Shown here: piece by piece, positions 5,396 to 6,917 of the stretch
How positions within the stretch are numbered: the first letter of the stretch is position 1
Layout of the letters: the number at the start of each line of letters is the position of its first letter
Assembly: GCA_030622395.1 (NCBI GenBank)
Contig: JAUXGF010000152.1
Span: forward strand, 1 to 6,917
Reading direction: 5' to 3'
Length of the DNA stretch: 6,917 nucleotides
DNA from: Calditrichaceae bacterium
GTDB taxonomy: Bacteria; Calditrichota; Calditrichia; Calditrichales; Calditrichaceae
Translations under genes and position numbers: made by a program
The notes under the pieces: generated by a model
Database searches by the model: none
Seen by the model: only the letters and a program-made list of their open reading frames with translations
What the model was told of the DNA's origin: nothing

Positions 5396-5610
5396 CCGAT
5401 TAACAGGGTGTTGCAGAATGGGGCTAAAGCCCTAAAAATCAAGGGATCATGTGATCCCCGAGCTGAAGCTCGGGGCTATTCATTCCACCATAACCTATTG
5501 AATTTAAAATGAATAGCCCCGACTTTTAAGTCGGGGACAAATGAAGTAAAAAAACCAATCTCTTGGCCTTTTAAGGCTTTTTAAGGGTTCTGCAACGCCC
5601 TGTTAATCGG
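5396..5610. mobile_element. 215-bp MITE-like element with 23-bp terminal inverted repeats
   Basis: The arms at 5396-5418 and 5588-5610 are reverse complements at 22 of 23 bases. They match the arms of the element at 1083-1271 through the shared words CCGATTAACAGG and GTTGCAG. The cores of the two elements show no similarity. This core is a run of hairpins: 5421-5432, 5443-5458, 5456-5475, 5517-5536 and 5566-5577. There is no transposase and no evident target duplication. The element sits in the shared upstream region of two divergent genes, about 140 bp before the start of the plus-strand gene, so its structure could affect expression. It may be a mosaic of repeats rather than one transposable unit. 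Confidence 0.55.
5456..5536. repeat. Paired CCCCGA...TCGGGG hairpins in head-to-head arrangement
   Basis: Two perfect 9-bp stems with 2-base loop centres, 5456-5475 (CCCCGAGCT/AGCTCGGGG) and 5517-5536 (CCCCGACTT/AAGTCGGGG), face each other. They are joined by a perfect 14-bp inverted repeat, CGGGGCTATTCATT at 5471-5484 and its complement at 5508-5521. The DNA can therefore fold either as two separate hairpins or as one long cruciform stem. From memory, hairpins of the GGGGCTATTCATT type are abundant intergenic repeats in many environmental genomes. This pair forms the middle of the 5396-5610 element. Confidence 0.65.
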
Positions 5611-5732
5611 GACGGTTTTTATAAAGAGTTCCCACCCGTAGCTGAAGTTCTGCCATAAAAAAATGTTACTACTTTATTAATGCTAAAAAATTTCTTACAT
5701 TAAAAGACTTTTTAAAATTTATAGATCCTGTC

Positions 5733-5737
5733 AGGAG
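5733..5737 (+). promoter_or_regulatory. Ribosome binding site of the squalene/phytoene synthase gene
   Basis: AGGAG stands 10 bases before the ATG at 5748. An in-frame TAA directly precedes that ATG, so it fixes the start. The SD can pair with TCCT at 5726-5729 only through a 4-bp stem, too weak to suggest regulation. Confidence 0.75.
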
Positions 5738-5747
5738 AAACTTGTAA

Positions 5748-6788
5748 ATGCAATCTAATATACAATATTGTATAGAAATGCTGCCGCGTGTTTCGCGGAC
5801 TTTTGCCCCAACAATACGCATGCTGCCTAAGCGTCTTAATACGCCTGTTACAGCCGCTTATCTTCTTTGCCGCATTGCCGATACAGTTGAAGACAGCAAC
5901 GCTCATTCAATAAATCAGAAAGAACTAATGCTCCAGACTTTCGCCCAAATTTTTCAAAAACAAAATCCTGAGGCGGTCGAATCTTTTATGAAAATGGTCA
6001 CTACCCTGCCAAAAGAAACCGCTGATGACGAGCTTGTTTATAATTTACCAATAGTGTTGAGCGTTTTTCATTCATTTTCCGAACGAGTACAAAAGCACAT
6101 TGGTAAATGGGTTATAGAAATGTCCCTTGGCATGCGCAAATACGCTCAATCATCAAAAAGAAGACGCTTTGCTTTTTTAAACACCATGAAAGAATTAGAC
6201 GAATATACATATTATGTAGCCGGCACCGTTGGGTACCTACTGACCGAGCTTTTTTCTTATTATTCGAAAAAAATTACTCCGGCTATCAAAAATAAAATGG
6301 AACACTTTGCCGAATCCTTTGGCAAGGGGTTGCAAATGGTTAATATCATCCGCGACATGAGTACGGATTTAAAAAGAGGACAGTCATATATTCCCGATGA
6401 GCTGTTGGCTAAATACCGCTTAACGCGCAGCTCTATTTTTGAAAAGGATAATGCCGAACGAGCGGAAAAACTTTTTAATGAATTGATGCAAAATGCAGTG
6501 AAACACCTTGACCGGGCTTTAGATTATATACTGCTGATTCCTAAAGAGGAGTCGCGCATCCGTTTGTTTTGTATCCTGCCTCTTTTTTGGGCGATGCGCA
6601 CTTTGCAGAAAATACAGGAAAATACGCTGGCTTTGTTAGGCACGGATAAAATTAAAGTTTCCAGAAAAATGATACGTAAGGAATTTTATTTAGCTCTTAT
6701 CAATATGAAATCCAACCGCCTTATGCGCCGCCATTATTTGAATATACGTAAAGATTTTGACAATCTTCTTGTTTCGCCTGCATATTAA
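5748..6788 (+). CDS. Squalene/phytoene synthase family protein
   Basis: This enzyme is expected to condense two prenyl diphosphates head-to-head, most likely two farnesyl diphosphates to (pre)squalene, using Mg2+. The 346 residues form one all-helical trans-isoprenyl synthase domain. Family motifs in order are SRTFAPTI (16-23); the first Asp-rich motif RIADTVED (42-49; D45, D49); YYVAGTVGYLLTELF (155-169), where Y156 aligns with the catalytic tyrosine of squalene synthase; and GLQMVNIIRDMSTD (194-207; D203, D207), followed by GQSYIPDELL. The DTxED form and NIIRD point to squalene synthase rather than carotenoid CrtB, but the YIPDE stretch is common to both, so the product stays open. There is no C-terminal membrane anchor, unlike eukaryotic squalene synthase. 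The protein is longer than typical bacterial HpnC/HpnD or CrtB (roughly 280-310). No hopanoid, sterol or carotenoid gene is adjacent. A good SD precedes the start. No terminator is visible in the AT-rich 80 bp after the stop. Confidence 0.88.
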   Translation: MQSNIQYCIEMLPRVSRTFAPTIRMLPKRLNTPVTAAYLLCRIADTVEDSNAHSINQKELMLQTFAQIFQKQNPEAVESFMKMVTTLPKETADDELVYNLPIVLSVFHSFSERVQKHIGKWVIEMSLGMRKYAQSSKRRRFAFLNTMKELDEYTYYVAGTVGYLLTELFSYYSKKITPAIKNKMEHFAESFGKGLQMVNIIRDMSTDLKRGQSYIPDELLAKYRLTRSSIFEKDNAERAEKLFNELMQNAVKHLDRALDYILLIPKEESRIRLFCILPLFWAMRTLQKIQENTLALLGTDKIKVSRKMIRKEFYLALINMKSNRLMRRHYLNIRKDFDNLLVSPAY

Positions 6789-6873
6789 AATAAATGGTTC
6801 TATCTTGTTTTGTGTAAATATAAATTGTTTTGGCTTTATACAGATTTGAGTAGGTAAATATAATAATAGCAAA

Positions 6874-6917
6874 TGTCATTTCGCCGCGCCTGCCGGCGGG
6901 CAGGAACGGAGTGAGAA
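6874..6917 (+). repeat. Dispersed intergenic repeat of the GTCATTTCG...GAACGGAGTG type, cut by window edge
   Basis: The segment starts TGTCATTTCG and ends GAACGGAGTGAGAA at the window edge. From memory, this is the pattern of a widespread intergenic repeat (GTCATTTCGA followed by GAACGGAGTGAGAAATCT) seen in many Bacteroidota-like and candidate-phylum genomes. A GC-rich hairpin, CCTGCC/GGCAGG (6889-6894/6899-6904), is inserted between the two halves. Both halves recur in altered arrangement in the core of the 1083-1271 element. It lies beyond the 3' end of the squalene/phytoene synthase gene. Confidence 0.55.

Larger units (their letters stand above)
5250..5747. other. About 500-bp gene-free region between divergent genes
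   Basis: This stretch separates the radical SAM gene (minus) from the squalene/phytoene synthase gene (plus), so it should hold both promoters. It contains no credible gene. Visible contents are unique AT-rich sequence (5250-5360), the second copy of the 18-bp direct repeat (5363-5380), the inverted-repeat element at 5396-5610, and an AT-rich run (5650-5725) that probably includes the promoter of the plus-strand gene. I could not identify -35/-10 boxes with acceptable spacing in that run. Confidence 0.7.

Noticed and set aside
5690..5730. Promoter boxes for the squalene/phytoene synthase gene (TTACAT with TATAGA)
   Set aside because: Spacing of 19 bp and poor matches in an AT-rich stretch make this indistinguishable from chance.
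6690..6872. 60-codon minus-strand open frame at the right end
   Set aside because: It overlaps the 3' end of the squalene/phytoene synthase gene in antisense and continues into AT-rich intergenic DNA; no support as a gene.

Overview
The window is a stretch of moderately AT-rich bacterial chromosome. It holds five complete protein genes and possibly the last 20 codons of a sixth. Four genes lie on the minus strand (87-5186) and one on the plus strand (5748-6788). The gaps between them are packed with palindromic and low-complexity intergenic repeats. Shine-Dalgarno sites precede most genes. This repeat style, together with a HisJ/HisK-type histidinol phosphatase, a radical SAM/SPASM protein and a squalene/phytoene synthase, would fit an uncultured bacterium of the FCB-like candidate-phylum type (Calditrichota, Ignavibacteriota, KSB1 or similar). 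That placement is inference from style only; no marker gene is present.

Layout. Positions 3-62 may encode the C-terminus of a plus-strand protein convergent with a PHP-family histidinol phosphatase (87-893, minus). A 666-bp gene-free stretch (894-1559) follows, made of degenerate AT-rich repeats, a 189-bp element with 23-bp inverted ends, two GC-rich hairpins and an 18-bp direct repeat. Next is a tight minus-strand operon, read from 3937 down to 1560: a small four-helix membrane protein of unknown function, a YbdL-type glutamine/methionine aminotransferase and a YafV/Nit2-type omega-amidase. The first two genes are 3 bp apart and the last two overlap by 13 bp. Upstream of it, after a 196-bp gap with a long inverted repeat, is a radical SAM/SPASM protein (4134-5186, minus) with a strong hairpin just ahead of its start. 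A second gene-free stretch (5187-5747) carries that hairpin, the second copy of the 18-bp repeat and a second, 215-bp element with nearly the same inverted ends. A squalene/phytoene synthase family gene (5748-6788, plus) reads away from it, and the window ends inside another dispersed repeat.

How the genes work together. The one clear metabolic unit is the aminotransferase/omega-amidase pair. The aminotransferase is expected to transaminate a 2-oxo acid such as 4-methylthio-2-oxobutanoate with glutamine. The amidase then hydrolyses the resulting 2-oxoglutaramate to 2-oxoglutarate and ammonia, making the step effectively irreversible. The membrane protein is tied to this pair by position only. 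The other three genes serve separate pathways (histidine biosynthesis, an unknown radical SAM modification, C30/C40 isoprenoid synthesis) and show no link to each other here.

I found no clearly new multi-gene system. The least explained items are the paired composite repeats with matching ends but unrelated cores, the leader hairpin of the radical SAM gene, and the unknown membrane protein attached to the transaminase/omega-amidase unit.
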